DNA of 64,000 bases from Erwinia tracheiphila (GCF_021365465.1 NZ_CP089932.1:2294001-2358000), one strand, 5' to 3'; counted from the first letter of the stretch, positions 38,930-49,558 are shown. Notes: generated by a model not told the origin, from the letters alone. Numbers and translations are program-made.

Positions 38930-39793
38930 ATGAGTGAAAAGTTGCAAAAAGTCCTGGCGCGTGCCGGGCACGGTTCCCGCCGTGAAATTGAAACGATGAT
39001 TTCGGCAGGACGAGTGAGTGTGGACGGTAAGCTGGCGGGATTGGGTGATCGCATTGAGCCCAGCAAGGCATTGAAAATCCGTATTGACGGCCACCTTGTC
39101 TCTATTGCGGAATCGACGGAAGACGTTTGTCGTGTTCTGGCTTATTACAAACCTGAAGGTGAGTTGTGTACGCGTAACGATCCTGAGGGGCGTCCTACCG
39201 TGTTTGACCGCCTGCCAAAATTGCGCGGTGCCCGCTGGATTGCCGTTGGCCGTCTGGATGTTAATACCTGTGGCCTGTTGCTGTTCACCACTGACGGTGA
39301 GTTGGCCAATCGCCTGATGCATCCTGGTCGCGAAGTGGAGAGAGAGTACGCGGTAAGGGTGTTTGGCCAGATTGATGATGAAAAACTCAAGCAACTGAGC
39401 CGCGGGGTTCAACTTGAAGATGGCCCGGCAGCCTTTAAAACACTCAAATTCAGCGGTGGCGAAGGGATTAACCAGTGGTATAACGTCACCCTGACGGAAG
39501 GGCGAAACCGCGAAGTGCGTCGGCTTTGGGAATCAGTTGGCGTGCAGGTAAGTCGGCTGATCCGCACCCGTTATGGTGATATTGATTTACCCAAAGGATT
39601 ACCACGCGGTGGTTGGACAGAACTGGACCTGACGCCTGTTAATTATCTGCGTGAGCTGGTTGGCCTGCAGCCGGAAACCGTCAGTAAAGTACCTGTTGAA
39701 AAAGATCGCCGCCGCACTAAAGCAAATCAAATTCGTCGTGCCGTCAAACGTCACTCTCAGGTTACCAGCCGTCGGCCCGCAAATAAGCGTTAA
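38930..39793 (+). CDS. rluB: 23S rRNA pseudouridine(2605) synthase RluB
   Basis: 287 residues (291 in E. coli). An N-terminal S4 RNA-binding domain ([20 protein letters not shown]) is followed by an RsuA/RluB catalytic domain with the Asp in [20 protein letters not shown], and [13 protein letters not shown]. The C-terminus is a basic tail ([18 protein letters not shown]). It modifies U2605 in the ribosomal peptidyl-transferase region. Confidence 0.95.
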   Translation: MSEKLQKVLARAGHGSRREIETMISAGRVSVDGKLAGLGDRIEPSKALKIRIDGHLVSIAESTEDVCRVLAYYKPEGELCTRNDPEGRPTVFDRLPKLRGARWIAVGRLDVNTCGLLLFTTDGELANRLMHPGREVEREYAVRVFGQIDDEKLKQLSRGVQLEDGPAAFKTLKFSGGEGINQWYNVTLTEGRNREVRRLWESVGVQVSRLIRTRYGDIDLPKGLPRGGWTELDLTPVNYLRELVGLQPETVSKVPVEKDRRRTKANQIRRAVKRHSQVTSRRPANKR

Positions 39794-40334
39794 TTCTGTT
39801 TGCAGGCGAATTTCAGGAGGCGAAGCTTAACCTCTCTTCGTTTATGAAGCCTTAAGAATCTGACCAGTCAATGTTCTGCGATGACGGTACACTATTATCT
39901 ACAGCATCTGTAGCCGGGTGTATCTCAGCTGCGCATTCGGCATTACTATCCTGTGAGATCGTCTCCCTGAGATGATGGCATTCTGCGTGCACAGCTTGTG
40001 CAGGCAGACTTCAGGGGAGCACTGTGCTGCTGCCAGTTCGCATACGTTTTGCCTGTCGCTTGAGGAGCCGGCAGGCTTTGCGTCTGTGTCAGTAAGGCTC
40101 AGTCTGACAGATATAACCCTGTAAGCAATGTCTGAATATTTAAGCAAGTTATGTCTGCGCTTGGGCCATTTCCCCTGTGTCAATTAAACAAAGTCAACAA
40201 TGTTTTGTGTCCTGTTATAAGGGGCAGGCACGGGTAAAGCAGAAGAAATAGACATCAAAAACCATAAAATGTCACGTTTTTTGGGGACCGCTTTTTTCGT
40301 CTTTACTGGGGGCATTAGCAACGATGTACAGACA
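39794..40334. other. Gap between rluB and yciK lacking btuR
   Basis: About 540 bases. In E. coli btuR (cob(I)alamin adenosyltransferase) lies here. No P-loop coding sequence of BtuR type can be found on either strand, and no other gene is supportable. Sequence composition gives no clear insertion-element end. Confidence 0.5.
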
Positions 40335-41096
40335 TTATTCTGCTGGCCCGGGTTTTCTGCCTGGCTGGGCATCGAAACTCATACCGGTTTTACCTTTGCT
40401 GTCATCCCCCATCAGATAAAGATAGAGCGGCATTATTTCAGCGGGCGTTTTGAGTCTGGCTGCATCTTCCTCAGGGAAGGCACTGGCACGCATTTTCGTG
40501 CGGGTCCCTCCGGGGTTGATGCAATTCACCCGCAGCTGGTCAATATGATACTCCTCTGCCAGCACCTGCATCATGCCTTCGGTAGCAAATTTTGACACCG
40601 AATAGGCCCCCCATCCTGCACGACCTTTGCGTCCAACGCTGGATGTGGTGAAAACCAGTGACGCGCTGGTGGATTTAAGTAGTAGCGGAAGAAGAGACTG
40701 AGTCAGAAAAAAAGTGTTATCAACATTAACCCGCATTACCTGCTGCCAGATACAGGGGCTTTGTTGCTCCATAGAGACAATATCACCCAGCAGCCCTGCA
40801 TTATGCAGCACGCCATCCAGTCGCGAAACGCGCTCTGCAACGTCCTTAGCTAACTGCTGGCAGTCGGCTGCTGTCGCACTATCCAGGTCAAGAATAAATT
40901 TATGGGCGGCTGGCAGCGCCCCGGCGGTAATCTCATCAACAACCGCCTGTAGCTTCTTTGAATTGCGGCCAAGCAGTAGGACACTGGCACCATAACGTGC
41001 ACAGGTGAGGGCGACTTCACGTCCGATGCCATCACTGGCCCCGGTAATCAGAATAATGCGATCGGTCAGCAAATTGCTTCTGGGTTGGTAATCCAT
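40335..41096 (-). CDS. yciK: YciK, short-chain dehydrogenase/reductase
   Basis: 253 residues (252 in E. coli). A Rossmann SDR with TGASDGIGREVALTCARYG, NAG in VLHNAGLLGD, catalytic Ser in LVFTTSSVGRKGRAGWG and YSVSK, ending MSFDAQPGRKPG as in E. coli. The substrate is not known. Divergent from sohB. Confidence 0.95.
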   Translation of the reverse strand: MDYQPRSNLLTDRIILITGASDGIGREVALTCARYGASVLLLGRNSKKLQAVVDEITAGALPAAHKFILDLDSATAADCQQLAKDVAERVSRLDGVLHNAGLLGDIVSMEQQSPCIWQQVMRVNVDNTFFLTQSLLPLLLKSTSASLVFTTSSVGRKGRAGWGAYSVSKFATEGMMQVLAEEYHIDQLRVNCINPGGTRTKMRASAFPEEDAARLKTPAEIMPLYLYLMGDDSKGKTGMSFDAQPGRKPGPAE

Positions 41097-41293
41097 AAAA
41101 AGCTCCTCAGGTATTCATCAGCCGGAAAGGGGGGGCGTTAAGGTGGCGGTACCCTGAAGCACGTTTTCTGCCTGAAAATGCGGATGTGTTCAACGTGGAT
41201 GCTGAGGCAAAAAAGCAGGAACGGGGCGACGCGGCACGCTGTCTAAGCTACACTAGCCGCTTTGCTTAAACGATGATAATTAAGGCGGATTGA

Positions 41294-42343
41294 GTGGAAC
41301 TACTCTCTTATTATGGGCTTTTCCTGGCAAAAATACTCACGATTATTGTGGCGATTATTGCTGTGGTTATTGTAATAACGAACCTTGCCGTGCGCAAACG
41401 GGGACGGGGAGGTCAGCTTGAACTGACAAACCTGGGCGAATGTTATCGGGAAATGAAAGATGAAATGGTACTGGCCCAAATGAAACATACCGAGCAGAAA
41501 CAATGGCATAAAGAGCGTAAGAAAAATCAAAAATCTGACGCCAAAAACGCCAAACAGCTGGCGAAACAAGGATTAAATCAGAGTAACAAGAAATCCTGCC
41601 TCTATGTGATTGACTTCCGTGGCAGCATGGATGCACATGAGGTCTCATCCCTTCGTGAGGAAGTCTCAGCAATACTTTCGGTAGCAAAACCGGGAGAAGA
41701 AGTATTGCTACGTCTGGAAAGTCCTGGCGGTGTTGTACACGGTTATGGTTTGGCCTCGTCACAATTACAGCGTTTACGTGACAGGGGGATCCGGCTGACG
41801 GTCGCCGTTGATAAAGTGGCTGCCAGTGGGGGATATATGATGGCCTGTGTTGCTGATCGCATTATTTCAGCACCCTTTGCCATTATCGGTTCGATTGGCG
41901 TAGTGGCACAAATCCCCAACTTTAATCGGCTACTCAAAAAGAATGAAATCGATTTGGAATTACACACGGCAGGGGAATACAAACGTACGCTGACGTTGTT
42001 TGGTGAAAACACCCCGGAAGGGCGTGAAAAATTCCGGGAAGATTTGAATGAAACGCATCTGCTTTTCAAACAATTTGTGCATCAAATGCGCCCCACTTTG
42101 GATATCGATAACGTTGCGACGGGCGAGCACTGGTTTGGAACTCAGGCACTTGAAAAAGGGCTGGTTGATGCAATTGGAACCAGTGACGATCTGATAATAG
42201 AACAGATTGAGAGTCATGAAGTTATCGCTGTACGCTACACAAGGAGAAAGAAGCTCCTCGAACGTTTCACACAGAGCGCGGCCCATAGCGCCGAACGCTC
42301 GCTCCTGCGCCTGTGGCAGCGCAGTGAGAAGCCGCTGTTATAA
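41294..42343 (+). CDS. sohB: SohB inner-membrane S49 family peptidase
   Basis: 349 residues, E. coli length; GTG start at 41294 (MELLSYYGLFLAKILTIIVA) with GGCGGA upstream. One N-terminal membrane helix (about 8-30), a charged linker, then the S49 domain: YVIDFRGSMDAHEV, RLESPGGVVHGYG, the nucleophile Ser in DKVAASGGYMMACVADRI, and the Lys region ELHTAGEYKRTLTLFGENTP. A multicopy suppressor of htrA in E. coli and a presumed signal-peptide peptidase relative acting at the membrane. Confidence 0.95.
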   Translation: MELLSYYGLFLAKILTIIVAIIAVVIVITNLAVRKRGRGGQLELTNLGECYREMKDEMVLAQMKHTEQKQWHKERKKNQKSDAKNAKQLAKQGLNQSNKKSCLYVIDFRGSMDAHEVSSLREEVSAILSVAKPGEEVLLRLESPGGVVHGYGLASSQLQRLRDRGIRLTVAVDKVAASGGYMMACVADRIISAPFAIIGSIGVVAQIPNFNRLLKKNEIDLELHTAGEYKRTLTLFGENTPEGREKFREDLNETHLLFKQFVHQMRPTLDIDNVATGEHWFGTQALEKGLVDAIGTSDDLIIEQIESHEVIAVRYTRRKKLLERFTQSAAHSAERSLLRLWQRSEKPLL

Positions 42344-42347
42344 TTTT

Positions 42348-42379
42348 AATTAACGCCTGTTTCGCCACGGGCGTTAATT
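42348..42379 (+). terminator. sohB terminator hairpin
   Basis: AATTAACGCC and GGCGTTAATT form a perfect 10-bp stem with a 12-base loop, starting five bases after the sohB stop. The 3' side has only short T content (TTCTC), so strength is moderate. Confidence 0.6.
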
Positions 42380-42434
42380 CTCTAAACGACAGTGGCAAGA
42401 ATAGAGTGTTGCCAGATATTTAAAGACATTAAAT

Positions 42435-43588
42435 TGTACTAGCTCAGACCTGATCTGACAGTTACCGGTTATTTATACAAGTGTCTGTCAGATTACATCC
42501 GGTTCAGATCCTTTTCTGCCCAGACCCGTTTTCCATCAGGTAACGTGGCCATTGGCGTTCGCCCGCAGCACATTTTTCCCTGATGAGTTCGCTCATTATT
42601 GTCATGCCACAACCCGTTGTCCAGATCTGCCTGCAGGCTCTCCAGGTCCCCATATCACTTCTTGCGGAACGTAACCTGATAAAAATCCTGCAAAATCGTT
42701 TTATGGAAGCGCTCGCAGATGCCGTTCGTCTGCGGAGACATCGCCTTCGTTTTCGTATGGTCGATATCGTTGATGGCCAGATACAACTGGTAATCATGCT
42801 GCTCCACCTTACCACAGTACTCCGTTCCCCTGTCGGTCAGTATTCTCAGCATCGGCAGTCCCTGAGCCTCACAGAACGGCAGTACCCGATCATTTAGCAG
42901 GTCGGTGGCAGTGATCGGTGTTTTACTCGTATACAGCTTGCAGTGTGCCACTTTCGAGTACGTATCCACGAACGTCTGCAGGCAGATACGGCCCACCCCT
43001 TTCAGATTGCCAACGTAGAAGGTGTCCTGCGACCCGGGATAACCCGGATGAGCCGTCTCGATTTCGCCGCTGGCCTCATCATCATGCGCCTCTGGCAACT
43101 TTTTCCTCAGGCGCCTTCAGGCGTTTACGGAAGTTCTCCAGATCGTGCCGTTGCCAGATGGACCGCACGCCGCTGCCGGAGATAAACACGCCTTTTTTAC
43201 GCAGCTCATTACTGGTCCGGTGCTGCCCGTGGGCCGGGAACTCAACGGCATATTCAACAACCGCGCGTTCAGTGGCTTCGTCGGCGCGGTTCTTCAGGTT
43301 GGGAACCCGGCGGTTCTGGTTAACCAGTGCATCGATGCCACCTTCAGCAGCCAGTTCCTGATAACGGTAAAACGTGTCGCGCGACACGCCCATGATCTTG
43401 CAGGCTTTTGATACGTTACCAAGTTCTTCGGCGAGATTGAGCAGGCCGGCTTTGTGTTTGATGATGGGATTGTGAGTATGGAGCATGAGGGTGACCTCGC
43501 GTTTTGTTTAAGGATTAGACACCCATATCAAAACCGGTAACTCTCAACCTTTCAAGGTCCAGTGTCAGATCAAGTCGCGACTAATACA
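42435..43588 (-). mobile_element. IS481-like insertion sequence with target duplications
   Basis: 1,154 bp. The inverted ends share TGTAyTAG and GACyTGATCTGACA: TGTACTAGCTCAGACCTGAT at the left and, read inward, TGTATTAGTCGCGACTTGAT at the right. Perfect 7-bp direct repeats ATTAAAT flank it (42428-42434 and 43589-43595). A transposase pseudogene fills it. It lies immediately downstream of sohB. Confidence 0.88.
42493..43486 (-). pseudogene. IS481-like transposase, frameshifted and nonsense-mutated
   Basis: Starting at 43486 (MLHTHNPIIKHKAGLLNLAE), the N-terminal helix-turn-helix region is intact (ACKIMGVSRDTFYRYQEL). The frame breaks near 43090 with loss of a short stretch between LKAPEEKVA and ASGEIETAHPGYPGSQDTFY. 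The DDE core follows (LQTFVDTYSKVAHCKLY, RILTDRGTEYCG, KAMSPQTNGICERFHKTILQ). A TGA at 42655-42657 interrupts the same frame, which then reads YGDLESLQADLD and NNERTHQGKMCCGRTPM to the natural stop at 42493. Non-functional. Confidence 0.87.
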
Positions 43589-43660
43589 ATTAAATACAAG
43601 GGTTGTTTTTTCGCCCGGCAAACCCTGTTTATCCAAAAAATAGTCTCCCCTGAACACTAA

Positions 43661-43854
43661 ATAACTGTCCGGAATAGTAGATCACTTTGGGGGAACTCAG
43701 TCCGGTTTATGCGAACTGATCAATCGCTGAATATCCCAAATCACCAGCCGGACTGAGCAATGCCGATCATAGCAACAATACTCAGAACCGGACGATGTCT
43801 GATGCAGAAAACGATCCACAAAACAAAGGACAAAAACCACGCCCGGCGACTTAG
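43661..43854 (+). mobile_element. IS630 remnant (5' end of transposase)
   Basis: From the ATG at 43760 the plus strand encodes MPIIATILRTGRCLMQKTIH and KTKDKNHARRLSV, very close to the N-terminus of the IS630 transposase (MPIIAPIPRDERRLMQKTIH). The frame is cut after about 32 codons by the IS3-family element. The rest is not found on the other side, so a deletion followed. The left limit is approximate. Confidence 0.8.
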
Positions 43855-43862
43855 TGTAGTGG

Positions 43863-45037
<1,175 letters not shown>

Positions 45038-45138
45038 AATGTCACCTGTTCTGACTGTGAGGTGATGATATCACCTCTTTTCAGGTGGACAGGTTTAGTG
45101 TGCCACTACAATGTGCCCTCAAAAGGATCTACCCATTT

Positions 45139-45483
45139 TTAATTATTATAAAATAATGTTACCACATCACCAGTATCCCATCGTAGTGTTCCTCCTCCAA
45201 TGGAGGATATTTTCCATTTACCTCTTGTATTGTTGCTAAACTCGATAGTTCCTTTAGCGTAACAGGGAGAATAACGCTCATGAATATTGAAATTTAAAGG
45301 CACAGGATATGCCTCAGAAAAGAAACCTCTCACATCTTTCTCTGTTATTTTAAATGCCAGCCAGCCATTTTTTACATTTCCTGATCCATCTTTACTTTTT
45401 CCTGTTTCATTAATTTTTACCTCTGTAATTTTTCTGATTGAAACCTGATCTGCAAAAGCCATGCTTATAGAAAAAATATACAC
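45139..45483 (-). CDS. Putative immunity protein for the adjacent amidase effector
   Basis: 114 residues from a GTG at 45483. A short hydrophobic N-terminus ending MAFA before DQVSIRKITEVK suggests a periplasmic signal peptide, but it has no positive n-region. One extra A in the A8 tract at 45497-45504 (minus strand) would instead allow an ATG start (MAKKNIYHNVYIFS) and a complete signal peptide. The mature part is a small beta-rich protein with KDGSGNVKNGWLAFKITEKD and YAKGTIEFSNNTRGKW. It directly follows the amidase gene, as immunity genes of periplasm-acting effectors do. Family not recognised; role inferred from position. Confidence 0.55.
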   Translation of the reverse strand: MYIFSISMAFADQVSIRKITEVKINETGKSKDGSGNVKNGWLAFKITEKDVRGFFSEAYPVPLNFNIHERYSPCYAKGTIEFSNNTRGKWKISSIGGGTLRWDTGDVVTLFYNN

Positions 45484-45484
45484 A

Positions 45485-46091
45485 TTATGGTAGATGTTTT
45501 TTTTGCCATTCTGCCGTACCTGCTTCTGTCTTAACTTTATATGATGCTTCAGGGTGTCTGAAAAGATACTTTCAATGTGTCAGCAAGTTCAGCTATAAGC
45601 CATTTTAGTGAATTGTTTTGTGCATCATTTACTTTCTCATAAACAGCATTTTCGCTTTCACCTGAAACAGGCTTCCCAACAATCTCTATCCCCAGAGGGT
45701 CAAAGTCTGCAGGATAACTTTCTGGGTAAGTTTTCTTCTGTTCTAAACGCGAGAGTTGTTTATACTTATTCAATAAAGGTTTTATTGTGGTAATTTCTGA
45801 AAGCTTACATGTCTTTTCCATGTAGCATCTGGATCTTATATTTCCAGCATGATTAGTAACTTTAAAAAATGAAGCTGTCTGATAGATGGTTTCGTTTTTA
45901 TTTATCAGAAAATGAGCACCATTTGCGCCTGTATTTTTATAACTATTAAAAGAGCTGCACGCTGTAGAGCCTCCGGTTTGATGCACCACAATCCCATTTA
46001 CCTTATCCAGCTTACCGCGCTCTATTGTACTGAATCGCTTTACAACAATACATTCCGCATCAACCACACCATCGTCATCGACAAATAACAT
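45485..46091 (-). pseudogene. Peptidoglycan amidase (T6SS-type effector), frameshifted near its end
   Basis: Begins at 46091 after AAGGA. The protein reads MLFVDDDGVVDAECIVVKRF, then an amidase_2/PGRP-like core: GIVVHQTGGSTACSSFNSYK (first zinc His at 37), GAHFLINKNETIYQTASFFK, VTNHAGNIRSRCYME, and DPLGIEIVGKPVS. It hits a stop at 45549 after TLKVSFQTP, but the next frame continues FRHPEASYKVKTEAGTAEWQ and a TAA at 45485, which is the expected family end. So a frameshift near 45560 removes the last 27 or so residues. N-acetylmuramoyl-L-alanine amidases of this type are cargo of type VI secretion. A truncated Hcp tail lies just upstream. Confidence 0.72.
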
Positions 46092-46118
46092 AGTTTTATT
46101 TCCTTATAACATCTTTGT

Positions 46119-46226
46119 TTAAATGACTGAATTGGCTTTAATGTCATAACCCATAGCAACCGTATCCGCGGTATTTCCCTCTGCATTCTGCAAAACATAC
46201 TCCATTTTTACTCGCGAGAAAGCCAT
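46119..46226 (-). pseudogene. Hcp-like (type VI tube protein) C-terminal remnant
   Basis: The minus strand encodes SRVKMEYVLQNAEGNTADTV and AMGYDIKANSVI, then TAA. The Gly-Tyr/Trp-Asp/Asn-Ile-Lys-x-Asn end is typical of Hcp tube proteins. Only about 34 codons remain; upstream it is joined to broken ldhA. It ends 27 bases before the amidase start, the usual order hcp-effector-immunity. Assignment is tentative because the fragment is short. Confidence 0.5.
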
Positions 46227-46236
46227 ACTGATTGCC

Positions 46237-46557
46237 TCACTCAGCCACCGCTTCTGGCGAATAAGCCGGAACGCGGATAACGTTAATCCCCAGCTCACGC
46301 GCAGCTGCCAGGTCAACATTGTTATACCCGGCACAGCGCAGCGCCAAAAAACGCCCCCATTTCGGCTAACTCTTCCAATACAATACGGTTATCATATCGT
46401 TAATGAAAATACATACGGCTTCACAGCCTACCGCTGTTTTAGCGGTTTTTTCAGTAAACAGGAAATCAAAAAACTCCAGCTTATAGCCATAACGGATATT
46501 GACTTACCCAAAGTATTTCCTGTCGTACTGTTTGGCGCTGTAAACGGCAAGTTTCAT
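46237..46557 (-). pseudogene. ldhA: D-lactate dehydrogenase, truncated and multiply disrupted
   Basis: From the ATG at 46557 (GGAG upstream) the minus strand reads MKLAVYSAKQYDRKYFG, a TAA, then in frame YKLEFFDFLFTEKTAKTAVG and CEAVCIFIND, all matching E. coli LdhA. Frameshifts follow, after which [20 protein letters not shown] and [17 protein letters not shown] are recognisable in sequence. It stops at about residue 103 of 329 and is joined to an Hcp remnant. The NAD domain and catalytic residues are gone, so fermentative D-lactate formation by LdhA is lost. The position divergent to ydbH is the normal ldhA locus. Confidence 0.9.
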
Positions 46558-46745
46558 TTTCATCTCCTGAAAACTCCGATCATAAAGGGACGGGGCTTAT
46601 CATAACAATATTCGCCATTTTACAGCGTCCCTGCTTTGCGCATCAGATAATTTCTCTGTCCATTCACTGTGTAAGGCTTCTCGCATGCAGGATAACATGC
46701 CATTATTCAACCCTATGACTTTAACGGAAGTATTGGAAACCTGCC

Positions 46746-49373
46746 ATGACCCGCAGCTGGAAGCTGTTCATAACAACAATCGCACTGCTGCTGTTTACCA
46801 GCGTGACCTTATTATTGACCATGACCCACTGGTTGCCCCGTCTGGCAGGCGTATGGTTGCCGGTTAATACCACGGTCAGATTAGATAATAACCTGACATG
46901 GAATAACGGAGGCTTATGGCTTCCCGTTATTCGCTACCGTGCTGGTGAATGCCAACTGGCAGCCGTGCGTGGTTTATCATTAAAAAGAGAAAAGGGGCGC
47001 TGGAAGCTGGCAGCCGAAAAGGTGCAGGTAGACAGCGCTTGTTTTCACAATTTGACCGCAGGTTATCCTGATACCACGCTCAAAACACTGGCTGAGTGGC
47101 AGGCTATGTTACCTGCGACCGACGTTACCCTCGCTCAACTTACCATCCTTCCCTGGCAAGAGTGGGCAGGTGTTTTGCACCTTGGGCTGGACAATCAGCA
47201 ACAGCAGATTTGCTATCAGGGAAAAAATCTTAATCTTATTGCCTCATTACGCAAGCGGCAACTTAATATCACATCATTATCTTTCAATGTGCCAGGCTTA
47301 CCACAGCCCCTCCATTTTTCAGGTGAATTAACTTTGCCGGTAACACTAAACGCGATACCAGAAGCCGGTACCCTGCACACTACCTTGACTACGGACGTCA
47401 TTCCGCATGCACTGAATGCCAGTCTTCGCTGGCAGAAGGGGCATGGGGAGTTCAATGTGGCCCGGCAGGATGAAGATCTACCGTTGTTGCGATTGCCGTG
47501 GCAGGTTACACCAACAGAAATCGCCATAGAGCAAGGTGAATGGTATATGCCCTATGGCAATCAACGGCTGTCGGGCGCAGTCTCGCTCTCTTTAAAAAAC
47601 TGGCAGCAGGGATTGGCCGCTACGGAAATTAATGGCCGTATAAATATGTTAACAGAGGGAAAAGGAGGAAAAGGTAATGTGGTCATGGCACTTGGCCCGG
47701 GACACCTGGACTGGCGCAACAGTGCGTTGCCTTTCAGGCTGACGGGTGACAGTAAAATCGCTCAATTAATATTTTTTGCGGCCGTTCCGGGAGAAATACG
47801 GGGGGCGTTATCCGATCCTGTTTTGGCGTTAAAACCCGGCGCATTGCTGCGGATGCGTGGACAATTACTGTCCACAATTGAAGTAAACGAAGCACGCTGG
47901 CCGCTGTCCGGGGTGATGGTCTCATCGCAAGGCATAAATGGCCGTTTGCAGGCCATTCTTAGCGCACATCAGCCTGACAAGGGTCAGTTTCGTTTGCATC
48001 TGGATGGCCGTGCCAGCAATTTCTGGCCAGACAAGGGGCAGTGGCAATGGCGTTACTGGGGAGAAGGCGAACTGGCGTCGCTCAAAGCCAGATGTGATGT
48101 GCGTGGTAGGGGACGCTGGCAGGATAAGCTGATCGAGCTGCAATCGCTGTCGACGGGTTTTGACCAGATCGCTTATGGTAGCATGACCGTTCATGCTCCG
48201 CTGCTACTTCTTGAAACACCACTGCGCTGGAAGCGTGACCCGCTCGCACCGTCTTTTAACGGAATCTTAAAACTTAACGCGAAAAAAATCCTGTTCAGCA
48301 GCGGCGGATATTTACCGCCAGCCACGCTGTTGATGAAGTTTGAAGGACGCGATCCTGATGCCTTTTTATTAAAAGGTTTCCTTGAAGCACACCCTGTTGG
48401 ACCTGTACAACTTCAGGGACGTTGGGACGGACAACGTTTGCGGGGGCAGGCATGGTGGCCTGAACAGCCGCTGACTGTATTTCAGTCCCTGCTTAGTGAT
48501 GATTTAAAATTAAAAATTCTTGGCGGCTCGCTCAAGGCTCAGGTTGCCTTTTCGGCTGCCAGCACTCAGGGTTTTGAGGCAGGAGGACACTGGGTTGTTG
48601 CCAATGGCAGCGCACGTACGCCAGATAATCAAATCACGGGTACAGACTTTTCTTTGCCGTTCAGATTCAAAGCCCATCAATGGTATTTTGGTCAAAAAGG
48701 GCCGGTATCGCTGCGAATCAAAGAAGTAAAGAACCAGTTTATCTTAAGAAATATCACGGCTGACTTACAGGGGTGGTATCCCTGGAACACAGGCCAGCCT
48801 TTGCATCTGAGTAATGTTGGCATCGACCTGTTGGGCGGAACAATGCGGATGGAAAATTTGTCGATGCCTCAGACGCAGGCCGCCACACTTTGTATCAAAG
48901 GTATCAGTATGAGTGAGCTGATCACTGCCATACAGCCAAAACAGATTGCCATATCGGGGCATATTAACGCGGTACTACCGCTCTGGCTGGATAATGCCCG
49001 CTGGCTGGTAAAAGGTGGATGGATTACCAATAGTGGTCTGCTTACCGTGCGCCTTGATAAAAACTTCGCTGATACAATTGCCGACAATAATATCGCGGCA
49101 GGCGCGGCTATTGACTGGCTTCGCTATATGGAAATATCCCGCAGCTGGGCCACTGTGGATATCGATAATCTTGGTCAAATGACCATGAAAGCGCAGGTTA
49201 ACGGCACAAGTCGCTTCAGCGACAAAAATCAGCGTGTCTCACTTAATTACACCCAACAGGAAAACCTGTTTCAGCTGTGGCGCAGTCTGCGCTTTGGTGA
49301 CAATTTACAATCCTGGCTGGAACAAAACACGTCGCTGCCAACCCACAAGGAAAATCTGAATGAAACGCATTAG
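46746..49373 (+). CDS. ydbH: YdbH, AsmA-like intermembrane bridge protein
   Basis: 875 residues (879 in E. coli). One N-terminal membrane helix (LFITTIALLLFTSVTLLL) and a long periplasmic beta-rich body with the AsmA-like C-terminal domain (GGTMRMENLSMPQTQAATLC, ISGHINAVLPLWLDNARWLV). E. coli YdbH with the lipoprotein YnbE forms an inner-to-outer membrane bridge that works redundantly with TamB and YhdP in phospholipid transport. It overlaps ynbE by 14 bases. Start at 46746 gives the family N-terminus MTRSWKLFITT. Confidence 0.94.
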   Translation: MTRSWKLFITTIALLLFTSVTLLLTMTHWLPRLAGVWLPVNTTVRLDNNLTWNNGGLWLPVIRYRAGECQLAAVRGLSLKREKGRWKLAAEKVQVDSACFHNLTAGYPDTTLKTLAEWQAMLPATDVTLAQLTILPWQEWAGVLHLGLDNQQQQICYQGKNLNLIASLRKRQLNITSLSFNVPGLPQPLHFSGELTLPVTLNAIPEAGTLHTTLTTDVIPHALNASLRWQKGHGEFNVARQDEDLPLLRLPWQVTPTEIAIEQGEWYMPYGNQRLSGAVSLSLKNWQQGLAATEINGRINMLTEGKGGKGNVVMALGPGHLDWRNSALPFRLTGDSKIAQLIFFAAVPGEIRGALSDPVLALKPGALLRMRGQLLSTIEVNEARWPLSGVMVSSQGINGRLQAILSAHQPDKGQFRLHLDGRASNFWPDKGQWQWRYWGEGELASLKARCDVRGRGRWQDKLIELQSLSTGFDQIAYGSMTVHAPLLLLETPLRWKRDPLAPSFNGILKLNAKKILFSSGGYLPPATLLMKFEGRDPDAFLLKGFLEAHPVGPVQLQGRWDGQRLRGQAWWPEQPLTVFQSLLSDDLKLKILGGSLKAQVAFSAASTQGFEAGGHWVVANGSARTPDNQITGTDFSLPFRFKAHQWYFGQKGPVSLRIKEVKNQFILRNITADLQGWYPWNTGQPLHLSNVGIDLLGGTMRMENLSMPQTQAATLCIKGISMSELITAIQPKQIAISGHINAVLPLWLDNARWLVKGGWITNSGLLTVRLDKNFADTIADNNIAAGAAIDWLRYMEISRSWATVDIDNLGQMTMKAQVNGTSRFSDKNQRVSLNYTQQENLFQLWRSLRFGDNLQSWLEQNTSLPTHKENLNETH

Positions 49374-49548
49374 CCTGCTGGTACCAGCCGCAATATTGCT
49401 GCTTAACGGCTGTGTACCGCGCATTGAGGTGGCGGCGCCGAAAGAACCAATCACTATTAATATGAATGTCAAAATCGAGCATGAAATCCATATTAAAGTA
49501 GATAAAGATGTTGAAGTGCTGTTGAAAAGCCAAAGCGGCCTGTTCTGA
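49360..49548 (+). CDS. ynbE: YnbE lipoprotein
   Basis: 62 residues. Lipoprotein signal peptide MKRISLLVPAAILLLNGC, lipobox LNGC. The mature part is short and beta-prone (PRIEVAAPKEPITINMNVKI). In E. coli it multimerises with the YdbH C-terminus at the outer membrane. The start lies within the ydbH 3' end (AAGGA upstream), implying coupling. Confidence 0.93.
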   Translation: MKRISLLVPAAILLLNGCVPRIEVAAPKEPITINMNVKIEHEIHIKVDKDVEVLLKSQSGLF

Positions 49549-49558
49549 GGATAAACGG

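Noticed and set aside
42504..42815. 103-codon frame as a separate gene in the IS481-like element
   Set aside because: It is an off-frame reading of the transposase 3' end; the true frame continues through the TGA at 42655.
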